NCBI GenBank assembly: GCA_003224525.1
Contig: QHZB01000195.1
Location: 16,082 to 80,081, forward strand
From: Acidobacteriota bacterium
GTDB taxonomy: Bacteria; Acidobacteriota; Terriglobia; Acidiferrales; UBA7541
DNA length: 64,000 bases
Direction of reading: 5' to 3'
Shown: positions 1 through 9,149 of the stretch, piece by piece
Layout of the letters: each line of letters begins with the position of its first letter
Position numbering within the stretch: position 1 is the stretch's first letter
Position numbers and translations under genes: made by a program
The notes under the pieces: generated by a model
Seen by the model: the letters and a program-made list of their open reading frames with translations, nothing else
The model's database searches: none
What the model was told of the DNA's origin: nothing

Positions 1-396
1 TTCTTTAGCCAGCCGACGGGCCTTCGGTGACATTTGCGGAGCCGCTTCCACACGCTGTTCTGTCGCTCGCACCGCCGCAGCTGCGCTCGCGCGTTCCGGA
101 CTGCTGGATGCGCGCGCCGCAGGTGCTGCCGTCACGGCCATTGCAGGAGGTTTTTCGCCAGGAGCAACAAGCCACGCGATGGTTTGTCCCACCGGGATCA
201 CCGCTCCCACATCGGCTGTGATCCCCGCAAGAATCCCGTCGCCCGGCGCTTCCACTTCGACGACCGCCTTATCCGTCTCGATTTCGAGCAGCGGCTCTCC
301 CTTAATGACGCGTTCGCCTTCTTTTTTTCGCCAGGCCAGGAGCTTCCCGTTTTCCTGCGCCATTTCGAGCGCAGGCATTACCACACTGATCGCCAT
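1..396 (-). CDS. Dihydrolipoamide acyltransferase (E2) N-terminal lipoyl domain, truncated by the window edge
   Basis: Reverse-strand translation from 396 reads MAISVVMPALEMAQENGKLLAWRKKEGERVIKGEPLLEIETDKAVVEVEAPGDGILAGI..., a lipoyl domain with the ETDKA lipoylation motif. Not in the ORF track because there is no stop in the window. Confidence 0.93.
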   Translation of the reverse strand, partial: MAISVVMPALEMAQENGKLLAWRKKEGERVIKGEPLLEIETDKAVVEVEAPGDGILAGITADVGAVIPVGQTIAWLVAPGEKPPAMAVTAAPAARASSSPERASAAAAVRATEQRVEAAPQMSPKARRLAKE

Positions 397-426
397 AGTT
401 TTTTGTCAGGAGCGGGGGACGCGCCT

Positions 427-1773
427 TCAGTCCGTAGCCGCCACTCCTTCAACCTTCGCGCTCGCTGCTACCATCTCTTTCACTCGCCTGCTGGGCGGCG
501 CCTCATTCTCGCGCGTTGTGGAGAGCGGCCCATTCACCGTGAAATAGTGCGCCCCCGCCACCATCAACTGATCTGCCGGAAATCGCGTAATGACTTCATG
601 CCCGGTTTCCGTCACCACAATCTCTTCTTCAATCCGCGCGGCGCTCCATCCGTCCGTCGAGGGCCAGAACGTTTCCAGCGCGAATACCATCCCCGGCTTG
701 ATCTCATGCGAGTGCTCGAGCGACACCATGCGGCTAATCACCGGCTTCTCCCAAATCGCCAGCCCGATCCCGTGTCCGAATTGCAGCGCAAACGCCGCTT
801 CTTCATCCGGAAATCCAAACTCCTCTGCCTTCGGCCACACCGAAGCAATCTCCGCCGTCGTGCGCCCCGGCTGCACCAGCGAAATTGCCGCATCCAAATA
901 CTCGCGGCATCGTTTGTACGCATCGATCATGGCGTGCGGCGCATACCCAATCGTGAAGCACCGGTAGTAGCAAGTCCGGTAGCCCATGTAGGAATGCAAA
1001 ATGTCGTAATAAACCGGATCCCCCGGCCGCAGCACGCGATCGGAAAACACATGTGGATGCGGATTGCACCGCTCACCCGAAATCGCATTCACCGCTTCCA
1101 CATATTCCGAGCCCAGGTCATACAACACTTTGCTCGCCAGCCCCACTGCCTGGTTCTCGCTCATCCCCGGCTTCATCGCCCGATACAACTCGTCGTACGC
1201 CGCGTCCACCATCATCGCGGAGTGATTCAGCAGCGAAATTTCATCCTGCGTCTTGATGACCCGCGCGTCGGACATCAACTGCTGCCCGTCAACAATCTTG
1301 ATTCCCTCTTTTTGCAGCGCGAAAAGAATCGGCGGCTCGACAACGTCGATCCCCAGCGGCTCTTTGTGCAGTCCGCGCTTCTCGAGTTCTACTTTTATTT
1401 TGCGCGCCACGTTTTCCGCGCGCCCCATCTCCGGTGACATCGCCCCGCGCAGCAGCGGAATTCCCGGCCGCGATCGTTCTCCCAGCCACGGGCAATTTTG
1501 CTGATGATGTCTCGCCGCCGATCCAAAATCCCAAAGGATCGGCTCGTCATTCTGCGGCAGCAGCGAAAATCGGCTGATTTTGTCCTGCGCCCACGTCCCG
1601 ATGTGCGTCGCCGTGAGGTAGCGCACATTGTTCATGTCAAAGCACAGCAACGCTCCCATCTCCGATTTCGCCAGCAGCGCTTTCGCCCGCGCCAGGCGTT
1701 CGCGGCGCAAGCGGTCAAAATCAATGCGGTTTTCCCAATCCACCGCCATCGGCCCGTAAGTTTTCAGCGCCAT
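427..1773 (-). CDS. M24 (creatinase/Xaa-Pro peptidase) family hydrolase
   Basis: M24-like architecture (DMNNVRYLTAT, HPHVFSDRVLRPGDPVYYD, FGHGIGL, KPGMVFALET, RIEEEIVVTETG). Start trimmed to MALKTYG. Confidence 0.85.
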   Translation of the reverse strand: MALKTYGPMAVDWENRIDFDRLRRERLARAKALLAKSEMGALLCFDMNNVRYLTATHIGTWAQDKISRFSLLPQNDEPILWDFGSAARHHQQNCPWLGERSRPGIPLLRGAMSPEMGRAENVARKIKVELEKRGLHKEPLGIDVVEPPILFALQKEGIKIVDGQQLMSDARVIKTQDEISLLNHSAMMVDAAYDELYRAMKPGMSENQAVGLASKVLYDLGSEYVEAVNAISGERCNPHPHVFSDRVLRPGDPVYYDILHSYMGYRTCYYRCFTIGYAPHAMIDAYKRCREYLDAAISLVQPGRTTAEIASVWPKAEEFGFPDEEAAFALQFGHGIGLAIWEKPVISRMVSLEHSHEIKPGMVFALETFWPSTDGWSAARIEEEIVVTETGHEVITRFPADQLMVAGAHYFTVNGPLSTTRENEAPPSRRVKEMVAASAKVEGVAATD

Positions 1774-1796
1774 CTCAAACCTCTCATTCCGCGCAA

Positions 1797-2792
1797 TTAC
1801 GCCTTCCCGCAAAGCGCCCGCGCCGCCTCAAATACCGTCTGCTCCGTCGGCACCGTCACATCTTCCAGCGGCGGCGAAAACGGAATCGGCACGTGCATTG
1901 CGCCCATGCGCTTCACCGGAGCTTCCAGGCTGAAGAACGCGCCTTCTGCGATGACCGCTGCGATCTCTCCGGTCACGCCATACCGCCCATATCCTTCATC
2001 AACCACCATCGCTCGCGAAGTCTTCTTCGCCGATTCAATCAGCGTTCTCTCATCCAGCGGCCAGGTCGTCCGCGGATCGATCACTTCCGCGCTCACGCCA
2101 ATCTTTTCCAGCAACTCCGCCGCGCCCAGCGCCACTTGCACCATGCTGCTGGTCGCCACGATCGTAATGTCCTCTCCCTCTCGCTTCACGTCGGCCACAC
2201 CCAACGGAATCGTGTACTCCTCTTCCGGCACCGGCCCCTGCAACTTGTACATCATCTTGTCTTCGAAAAAGACCACCGGGTTCTCGTCGCGAATCGCCGT
2301 CTTCAAAAGCCCCTTCGCATCGTACGGCGTCGACGGCATCACCACTTTCAATCCCGGCACATGGCTCAGCCACGCGTGCAGCGACTGCGAATGCTGCGCC
2401 GCCGAACGCCGCGTCGCCCCCAGCGTCGTCCGCAGCACCATCGGCACTTTCCACGTCCCGCCAGACATGTAGTGCACCTTCGCCGCCTGATTCACCATCT
2501 GGTCCATCGTTAGAGTCAGGAAGTCGCCGAACATGATGTCCACCACTGGCCGCAACCCAGTCATCGCTGCCCCGACTCCCATGCCCGTGAAACCCGCCTC
2601 CGAAATCGGCGTATCCATCACGCGTTCCGCGCCGAATTCCTCCACCAGGCCCGACAACACTTTAAACGGCGTCCCCGCTTCCGCAACGTCCTCGCCGAAA
2701 ATGCACACGCGCGAATCGCGGCGCATCTCTTCCGCAAGCGCTTCGCGGACTGCTTGTGCAAACGTCAGCTCTCTCGTCGCCACTTCAGGCAT
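1797..2792 (-). CDS. 2-oxoacid (pyruvate/acetoin-type) dehydrogenase E1 beta subunit
   Basis: Typical E1beta start (TFAQAVREALAEEMRRDSRVCIFGEDVAEAGTPFKVLSGL) and transketolase pyrimidine/C-terminal motifs. Confidence 0.92.
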   Translation of the reverse strand: MPEVATRELTFAQAVREALAEEMRRDSRVCIFGEDVAEAGTPFKVLSGLVEEFGAERVMDTPISEAGFTGMGVGAAMTGLRPVVDIMFGDFLTLTMDQMVNQAAKVHYMSGGTWKVPMVLRTTLGATRRSAAQHSQSLHAWLSHVPGLKVVMPSTPYDAKGLLKTAIRDENPVVFFEDKMMYKLQGPVPEEEYTIPLGVADVKREGEDITIVATSSMVQVALGAAELLEKIGVSAEVIDPRTTWPLDERTLIESAKKTSRAMVVDEGYGRYGVTGEIAAVIAEGAFFSLEAPVKRMGAMHVPIPFSPPLEDVTVPTEQTVFEAARALCGKA

Positions 2793-3783
2793 AAACGTCC
2801 TGATCCACCTGGTCTACCGCCGGGTACGGCGCGGCAATCGCAAACTCCACCGCCGCCTTCATTTCCGCCCGCACTTCTTCCTGGATTTGCTTGAGCTTTC
2901 CTTGGTCCGAAAATTTTTGCTCAACCAGCCATTGCGAGAAGTTCTTGATGGGGTCCCGTTTCGTCTTCCATTCCTGCTCTTCTTGTTTCGAACGGTAATA
3001 TTCGCGGTTGATGTCCCCCACGTGGTGTCCCGTGTAGCGATACGTTTCGCAAACCAGAAACGCCGGCCCTTCGCCCTTCCGCGCCCGCTCCACCAGCCGG
3101 TGCGCCGTCGCGTACACCGCTCGCACATCTTGCCCGTCCACGCTTTCTGCCTGCACTCCAAACGCAGTTCCGCGCGCCAGGATGTCACCCGCCGTTGTCT
3201 CCGAATAATGCGTATATTCCGTATAAAGATTGTTCTCGCAGACGTAGATCACCGGCAATCTCCACAGCGCCGCCAGGTTCATCACCTCGTAAAGCACGCC
3301 CTGTCCGAGCGCTCCTTCGCCAAAAAAGCACACTGCTACTTTTCCCGTGCCCAGTCGCTTCGACGAAAGTGCCGCTCCCGTGGCGATTCCCGCGCTTCCT
3401 CCCACGATTGCATTCGCCCCCAGGTTGCCGGTCGCGGGATCGGCAATGTGCATGGATCCCCCTTTGCCACGGCAATACCCCGCTTCTTTTCCGAGCAGCT
3501 CCGCAAACATGCGGTCCGGTGAAGCGCCCTTCGCAACGCAGTGACCGTGCCCCCGGTGCGTGCTGGTAATGTAGTCGTCCCGGCGCAGCGCTTCGCAAAT
3601 CCCCACCGCCACCGCTTCTTCGCCAATGTAAAGGTGCGCCAGCCCCGGCATCAGCGCCCGCGTATAAAGTTCGTTCACCTGTTGTTCGAACTCCCGGATC
3701 ATCACCATCCGCCGGTACATGCGCATCCACTGCTCGGTTTTGACTTCCGCTTTGGTCTTGGATTGATCCGTTGCAATTGTCAT
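2785..3783 (-). CDS. 2-oxoacid (pyruvate/acetoin-type) dehydrogenase E1 alpha subunit
   Basis: TPP-binding E1alpha signature (GEEAVAVGICEALRRDDYITSTHRGHGH, CFFGEGALGQGVLYEVMNLAALWRLPVIYVCENN). Stop overlaps the E1beta start. Confidence 0.93.
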   Translation of the reverse strand: MTIATDQSKTKAEVKTEQWMRMYRRMVMIREFEQQVNELYTRALMPGLAHLYIGEEAVAVGICEALRRDDYITSTHRGHGHCVAKGASPDRMFAELLGKEAGYCRGKGGSMHIADPATGNLGANAIVGGSAGIATGAALSSKRLGTGKVAVCFFGEGALGQGVLYEVMNLAALWRLPVIYVCENNLYTEYTHYSETTAGDILARGTAFGVQAESVDGQDVRAVYATAHRLVERARKGEGPAFLVCETYRYTGHHVGDINREYYRSKQEEQEWKTKRDPIKNFSQWLVEQKFSDQGKLKQIQEEVRAEMKAAVEFAIAAPYPAVDQVDQDVYA

Positions 3784-4661
3784 GGCCTCACTCCGGACAT
3801 CTGCGCCAAAACATTGAACACCACGGCAAAATCCTTCTCCTCGAGCCCCAGTCCGCGCGCCGCCGTCAGGAACTCGTTCGTGACCGCCGTCGTCGGCATG
3901 GGCACATCCAGTTGCCGCCCCAGCTCCAATGCCAAGTTCATGTCTTTCTGCATCATGTTAACGTTGAACCACGCCTCTTCCGGCTTCTTCAAAATAAACG
4001 GGCCCCGATACTGGACCATCGGCGACGCAATCACGCTGTGCGTTAGCACATCCACGGCGATTTCCCGCGCAATCCCGCTCTTTTCCGCCAGCAGCACTCC
4101 CTCGGAAAACGCCAGCATCTGCACGGCGAGGCTCAGGTTCGTCCCGATCTTCATCACCAGCGCCAAACCGTTGTCCCCTACGTAGGTGACCTTCGGCCCG
4201 ATATCCAGCAGTAGCGGCTTCACTTTTTCAAATGTCTCTTTCCGCCCGCCCGCCATCACCGAAAGCTTTCCCTCTTGCAGCGTGATCACGCTCCCGGAAA
4301 CCGGCGAGTCCACCATGTCGCCGCCCTTTTCTCGCACCTTGCCGGCAATCTCCCGGCTGTATGCCGGGCTCACCGTGCTCATGTCCACGAAAATCTTGCC
4401 CGGCGTCACTCCTGCCAGCATTCCGTCAGGCCCATTCATTACCGCTCCCAGCGCCGCGGAATTCGTAACCATGGAAAAGGTAACCTCCGCCGCTGCCACC
4501 ACCGCGCGCGGCGAGTCCGCCCACTTCATCCCTTTCTTGATGAGCCACTCCGCTTTCGAACGCGTACGGTTGTAGCCCCTAACGCTGTGGCCCTTGCCGA
4601 GCAGCCGGTTCACCATTTCGCCGCCCATTACGCCAAGCCCGACAAATCCAAGATTCGCCAT
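3780..4661 (-). CDS. 3-hydroxyisobutyrate dehydrogenase-like NAD(P)-dependent oxidoreductase
   Basis: Rossmann start NLGFVGLGVMGGEMVNRLL; DSPVSGS and MKIGTNL motifs of the beta-hydroxyacid dehydrogenase family. ATGA overlap with E1alpha. Confidence 0.9.
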   Translation of the reverse strand: MANLGFVGLGVMGGEMVNRLLGKGHSVRGYNRTRSKAEWLIKKGMKWADSPRAVVAAAEVTFSMVTNSAALGAVMNGPDGMLAGVTPGKIFVDMSTVSPAYSREIAGKVREKGGDMVDSPVSGSVITLQEGKLSVMAGGRKETFEKVKPLLLDIGPKVTYVGDNGLALVMKIGTNLSLAVQMLAFSEGVLLAEKSGIAREIAVDVLTHSVIASPMVQYRGPFILKKPEEAWFNVNMMQKDMNLALELGRQLDVPMPTTAVTNEFLTAARGLGLEEKDFAVVFNVLAQMSGVRP

Positions 4662-4959
4662 GAATCCTTTTTCTCCTCGCTACAGGCGGCTTCAAAATCC
4701 TTTCTACGCTTCTCTGCCCTTCTCGTGCCTTGCGCCGCGCTTGAGCGCGGCCTTCTCATGGACTCGGGCCAATCAAGCCCGGCATCTCAGAGAATGGAGA
4801 GAGAACTCAAGTTGGCACACTTCTTTTCTTCCCTGCCAAAAACTTAGATCTCACAATTGACAGCCCTGCCGGGACGCAAACTCGGCAAATAACCAATCAC
4901 CATTTGAATCTTTTTTCTTCTCCGACTAAAAATTCAAAACTAATGACTTACAACTGTTC

Positions 4960-5667
4960 TTAGGATTCCTGCCCGCCCGTCGCCCGCCGCGAATCCTCTC
5001 GCACTTGCCGCAGGTGCGCCTTCATCGCGTCTCGCGCCCCTAGCGGATCGCGGTGCTCAATTGCCTCCAGGATCCTCTTGTGGTGATACTGCCCGCGCTC
5101 CGGGCCGCCTTCCACGTGGAAGATTCCCATCCGCTGTTCGCGCAGCAGCCCCACAATCGAATCGATCAACGAAAGAATTAGGGGATTGGCGGCGGCTTCC
5201 GCGAGAGCTAGGTGAAAATCCAGGTCGGCCTCAATGAATGCATCCGGGTCCTTGCGCGCGGTGTCCATCACCGCGATTTCTTCCCGCATCGAAACAAGAT
5301 CTTCGTCGTCGACGCGAGTTGCGGCCAGCGCGGCAATCTCGGGCTCCAGGATTTCGCGTACTTCTGCCAGAAACGCAGACCCCTCGGGCTGCCCAATCTT
5401 TAGCATGCGGTCCAGCGACTGCCGCATGGAATACGAAGTGCCATCGGTGACAAACGTTCCGCGGCCCGGATAGGCTTCCACCAGCCCCTTTTCATGCAGC
5501 GCCTTCACCGCTTCGCGAACCGCGGTCCGGCTGACGCCAAATTGTTGAGCCAACTCCCGTTCCGGGGGAAGTTGGTCCCCGGGTTTCATCGCTCCCTTGT
5601 GGATGGATTCCTCGACCTGCTGCACGATCTGTTCATACAAACGAGAAGAACGTACGATCTTGTACAT
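4960..5667 (-). CDS. GntR/FadR-subfamily transcriptional regulator (FCD domain)
   Basis: wHTH start RLYEQIVQQVEESIHKGAMKPGDQLPPERELAQQFGVSRTAVREAVKALHEKG, then an all-helical FCD domain. Start chosen at MYKIV, preceded by GAGGA. Confidence 0.9.
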   Translation of the reverse strand: MYKIVRSSRLYEQIVQQVEESIHKGAMKPGDQLPPERELAQQFGVSRTAVREAVKALHEKGLVEAYPGRGTFVTDGTSYSMRQSLDRMLKIGQPEGSAFLAEVREILEPEIAALAATRVDDEDLVSMREEIAVMDTARKDPDAFIEADLDFHLALAEAAANPLILSLIDSIVGLLREQRMGIFHVEGGPERGQYHHKRILEAIEHRDPLGARDAMKAHLRQVREDSRRATGGQES

Positions 5668-5697
5668 GACATCCTCGTCGAAAGAAGTCATTTCGCT

Positions 5698-5722
5698 CTT
5701 TGGTACGACCGCCGTACCAAAG
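5698..5722. promoter_or_regulatory. Candidate GntR-family operator (inverted repeat CTTTGGTACG-N5-CGTACCAAAG)
   Basis: Perfect 10-bp arms around ACCGC, 31 bp upstream of the chosen gntR start. Confidence 0.65.
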
Positions 5723-5822
5723 TAAACTCGCCTAAGTCCAGTTGTTTGACGTGGGGGACTCGTCACTGTCTGGTTGAGTTGTCGGACCAATCTACCACCC
5801 CATCCTCCATTTCGCAAACCAC

Positions 5823-7196
5823 TTAGGAGGCCTCCTCAATCCATACCGTCTTGATGTTCGCGAACTCGCGGATTCCATGGACCCCCAGTTCTCGCCCGTG
5901 TCCCGACCACTTAACTCCCCCGAAGGGCATACGAGGATCGGAAGCCACCATGCGGTTTATGAATACCATTCCGGATTCCAGATCGTTGACGAAGCGCTCG
6001 CGTTCATTCCTATCGTTCGTCCAGGCACTGGCCCCCAATCCAAACCGGCTGTCGTTCGCGATTCGAATCGCGTCATCCAGGTCTGTAGCCCGGAACACGC
6101 TCGCCACCGGACCAAATAGTTCTTCCTTGTGTGCCGGTGAGCCCTTCGGAATATTTGTCAGCACCGTGGGAGCATAAAAATTCCCTGGACGATCCAGCGG
6201 TTTGCCCCCGGTCAAGACCTTCGCACCTGCCTCGACCGTCTTCTTCACATCGCGGTCCAGATCGGCCAGGCCCTCCGCCGTTGAGAGTGGTCCGAGTTCC
6301 GTCATTTCGTCAAAAGGATCTCCTACTTTCAATGCGGTCATCTTTTCTGCGAATACCCGTTCGAATCGGTCCGCGATGGATTCGGCCACTATGAAGCGCT
6401 TGGCGGCGATGCAAGATTGTCCGTTGTTGAATATCCGCGCCTTCACCGCCGTGGCCGCCGCCACCTCCAGATTCGCGCTCGGCATTACGATAAAGGGATC
6501 GCTGCCTCCGAGCTCCAGCACCACCTTCTTGATTCTTTTCGCGGCGCCGATTCCCACCTCAATTCCTGCTCCTTCGCTCCCTGTCAATGTGGCCGCCATT
6601 ACGCGCGGATCTCCCAGGATTTTGTCCACTTTTTCTGAGCCCACCAGAAGTGTTTGGAAAGCTCCGTCGGGAAACCCGGCCCTCCGGAAGACGCCCTCAA
6701 TCGCTAACGCGCACTGCGGAACGATCGACGCGTGCTTCAGAAGGCCGACGTTCCCGGCCATCAACGCCGGCGCGGCGAATCGCAGCACTTGCCAAAACGG
6801 AAAATTCCAAGGCATGACCGCTAGAACGGCCCCAAGCGGCTGGTATCGGATGTAACTCCGGCTCGCGGTCGTCTCCACTATTTCGTCAGCCAGAAAACGC
6901 TCCGCGTTTTCCGCATAGTAGCGGCAGACCCACGCGCATTTCGCTGCTTCATCGACCGCGGAACGGAACGTCTTGCCCATTTCGGTCGTCATCATTTTGG
7001 CAAAAGTCTCTTTTTCGCCGTCCAGGATTGCTGCCGCCTTCAGCATCTTCTGGGCGCGTTCAGCGAATGGCACTCTTCGGTAGCTCAGAAACGTATCCGC
7101 TGCCTTTTGAAGTCTTACTTCAATCTGTGCATCCGATAGCGACTCGAATGTCTTCACCACTTGACCGGTCGCGGGATTGATAGTTGCAATTGCCAT
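5823..7196 (-). CDS. Aldehyde dehydrogenase (succinate-semialdehyde dehydrogenase-like)
   Basis: INPATGQVVKTFE start, WNFPFWQVLRFAAPALMAGN, VVLELGGSDPFIV, FNNGQSCIAAKRF. Start trimmed to MAIATINPATG with an upstream GAGGGAGAA. Confidence 0.92.
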   Translation of the reverse strand: MAIATINPATGQVVKTFESLSDAQIEVRLQKAADTFLSYRRVPFAERAQKMLKAAAILDGEKETFAKMMTTEMGKTFRSAVDEAAKCAWVCRYYAENAERFLADEIVETTASRSYIRYQPLGAVLAVMPWNFPFWQVLRFAAPALMAGNVGLLKHASIVPQCALAIEGVFRRAGFPDGAFQTLLVGSEKVDKILGDPRVMAATLTGSEGAGIEVGIGAAKRIKKVVLELGGSDPFIVMPSANLEVAAATAVKARIFNNGQSCIAAKRFIVAESIADRFERVFAEKMTALKVGDPFDEMTELGPLSTAEGLADLDRDVKKTVEAGAKVLTGGKPLDRPGNFYAPTVLTNIPKGSPAHKEELFGPVASVFRATDLDDAIRIANDSRFGLGASAWTNDRNERERFVNDLESGMVFINRMVASDPRMPFGGVKWSGHGRELGVHGIREFANIKTVWIEEAS

Positions 7197-7421
7197 TTCG
7201 GTTCTCCCTCTGAAATCCTTCTCTGGCCCTGTGCCTAGAGAGATCTCTGCCGGTGTACGGCTCTGCAGTTTGTCGTTCGAACGATTGCGAAGCGATGAGC
7301 GGCCATGGCCGAAAGTCTCTCGTTTTGGTCCAACCACTATACCCGAACACTTTTTCGCAAATCATACTAACTGCAACCATCTCCAATCCATAGAATATTC
7401 TTGACAGCCTTTGTTTACGAA

Positions 7422-7439
7422 TGGTACAGCGGTCCTACC
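7422..7439. promoter_or_regulatory. Second copy of the candidate GntR operator (TGGTACAGCGGTCCTACC)
   Basis: 16/18 identical to TGGTACGGCGGTCGTACC (minus strand of 5702-5719). Sits just downstream of TTGACA (7401-7406) and upstream of the CDS at 7509. Confidence 0.6.
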
Positions 7440-7508
7440 TTTTGGATGTCATGGCCTCGATCGCAAGCACTGCGAGCCAAGAGTTTATGGCCCAAGGAGC
7501 CGCCAAAG

Positions 7509-9113
7509 ATGAAGGACAAGACTGGCGCGAGGATGCCAAATTCCGGGAATACGAAGTTTCGAAACACGCTGGATGGAGCCGGACTACCGACTCGGCGCGA
7601 GTTCCTGCGAACCGCGGCCGGCGTTGGCTTGGCATTGGCCGGTTCTCCGATTGCGGCTTGGGCGGACCATCATGCCCACCCCACCCCGAACAGTATCTCG
7701 TATCTGGATCGCAGGATGTACATCCACAATATGGAGCTCCTCGGCCACTTCATGCCCGGCCGTGTCCGCAATGGCAAGATGCAGTTGATGTCCATTGGCG
7801 ATCGCCGCTACATGTTCCAGCAAGGCGATGTCATCGACGTCAGCGACGTTCGAAAGCCCACCTTTTACAACCAGGGTGGATTCGAAGGCGGCCAAGTCCA
7901 GGTGGCCTACAACAAAAATCTAAAGAAGTGGATTCTCATGACCGGGGCGCAGACGCCGATCACCGATTCGACTCCTGAAGCGCCCATGGGCAAATACGAC
8001 GACGCGCATCTCGATGACAAGCGCAAAAATTACAAAGGACTTCGTGGCGTACGCTTCTATGATGTCACCGCTCCGTCGAAAATTGTCAAACTTTCTGAGT
8101 TCAGCACCGGCGCCACCGGCCAGGGCACGCACCGAAACTATTACGACGGCGGCAAGTATGCTTACCTCGATACGGCGCCCGATGAAACTTTCATTCACCA
8201 GCCGGCCTACTTTCGGCAGTTGGTCAACGGCAACATGATTGTGGATACTTCCGATCCTTCCAGCGCGAAAGAAGTCTCGATGTGGTGGGTTCCCGGCTCA
8301 CGCAAGGGCGAGGAAGCCGATTACAACAAATGGATTTGGTCGAAGCTCGTTCCGCCGAAAGTCGTAGCAGACCAGACGCCTTTCGCGGGACTCCACGGCC
8401 CGGTGTATGTTCCCAAAAAACTGGAAGATGGCGGCAATCGTGGCTACGGCGCATTCGGCTGCAACGGATTCATTATTCTTGATCTTTCGGATCCTACGCA
8501 CCAAAAAGAAATTGGCCGGTTCGAGCCGCCGCCACAGTACTCGGGTATGGGCATCGCCTTTCACACAATTTATTGCGGCATCCTCGACCGCGGTTTTGTT
8601 CTCACCAACGGCGAAACAACCAATTCTGATTGCAATCAAATCTATTTGCCGAACTGGGTCATTGATATTCGCGACGAAGAGCACCCCATCGCAGTCGCGC
8701 AGTTGCCGCGCCCCGTGCCTCCTCCGGAAGCACCCTACCGCGATTTCTGTTTCAAGCGCGGGCGCTTCGGCGCGCATAATCCGCCGCACCTGAAAGCGCC
8801 CGGGAAACCGCGGCCGGAGTTTATTGCGTATTCGTACTTCATCGCGGGACTGCGTTGTTACGACATTGGAGACCTTTACAAGCCGGAAGAAGTTGCTTAC
8901 TTCATTCCTCCGCAGGGCGGCGATTTGAAACAATTTGGAAGCTACGACCGCACCGTGGACAACGTGTTCATCGAATGGGACCGCAACATCATCTGGACCG
9001 CGACGGATACGGGCCTCTACGCGTTGAGCTGTCCGAATCTCGGAAAGCCCATTCTCGATCCCCTGCCGGTCGCGGAATGGTCGCTCGACAAATTGAACAA
9101 GGGCGCACCGTAG
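7509..9113 (+). CDS. Tat-exported LVIVD-repeat-like beta-propeller protein
   Basis: Twin-arginine signal TRREFLRTAAGVGLALAGSPIAAWA; repeated VIDVSD / FYDVTAPSK / ILDLSDPT / VIDIRDEEHP blade motifs. AAGGAG upstream of MKDKTG. Confidence 0.75.
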   Translation: MKDKTGARMPNSGNTKFRNTLDGAGLPTRREFLRTAAGVGLALAGSPIAAWADHHAHPTPNSISYLDRRMYIHNMELLGHFMPGRVRNGKMQLMSIGDRRYMFQQGDVIDVSDVRKPTFYNQGGFEGGQVQVAYNKNLKKWILMTGAQTPITDSTPEAPMGKYDDAHLDDKRKNYKGLRGVRFYDVTAPSKIVKLSEFSTGATGQGTHRNYYDGGKYAYLDTAPDETFIHQPAYFRQLVNGNMIVDTSDPSSAKEVSMWWVPGSRKGEEADYNKWIWSKLVPPKVVADQTPFAGLHGPVYVPKKLEDGGNRGYGAFGCNGFIILDLSDPTHQKEIGRFEPPPQYSGMGIAFHTIYCGILDRGFVLTNGETTNSDCNQIYLPNWVIDIRDEEHPIAVAQLPRPVPPPEAPYRDFCFKRGRFGAHNPPHLKAPGKPRPEFIAYSYFIAGLRCYDIGDLYKPEEVAYFIPPQGGDLKQFGSYDRTVDNVFIEWDRNIIWTATDTGLYALSCPNLGKPILDPLPVAEWSLDKLNKGAP

Positions 9114-9149
9114 GCTCATTTCCCTGGACTACACAAGGAGCGAATCTCG

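Noticed and set aside
34-1437. 467-aa plus-strand ORF
   Set aside because: Arg/His/Pro-rich antisense shadow of the E2 and M24 genes; no coherent domain.
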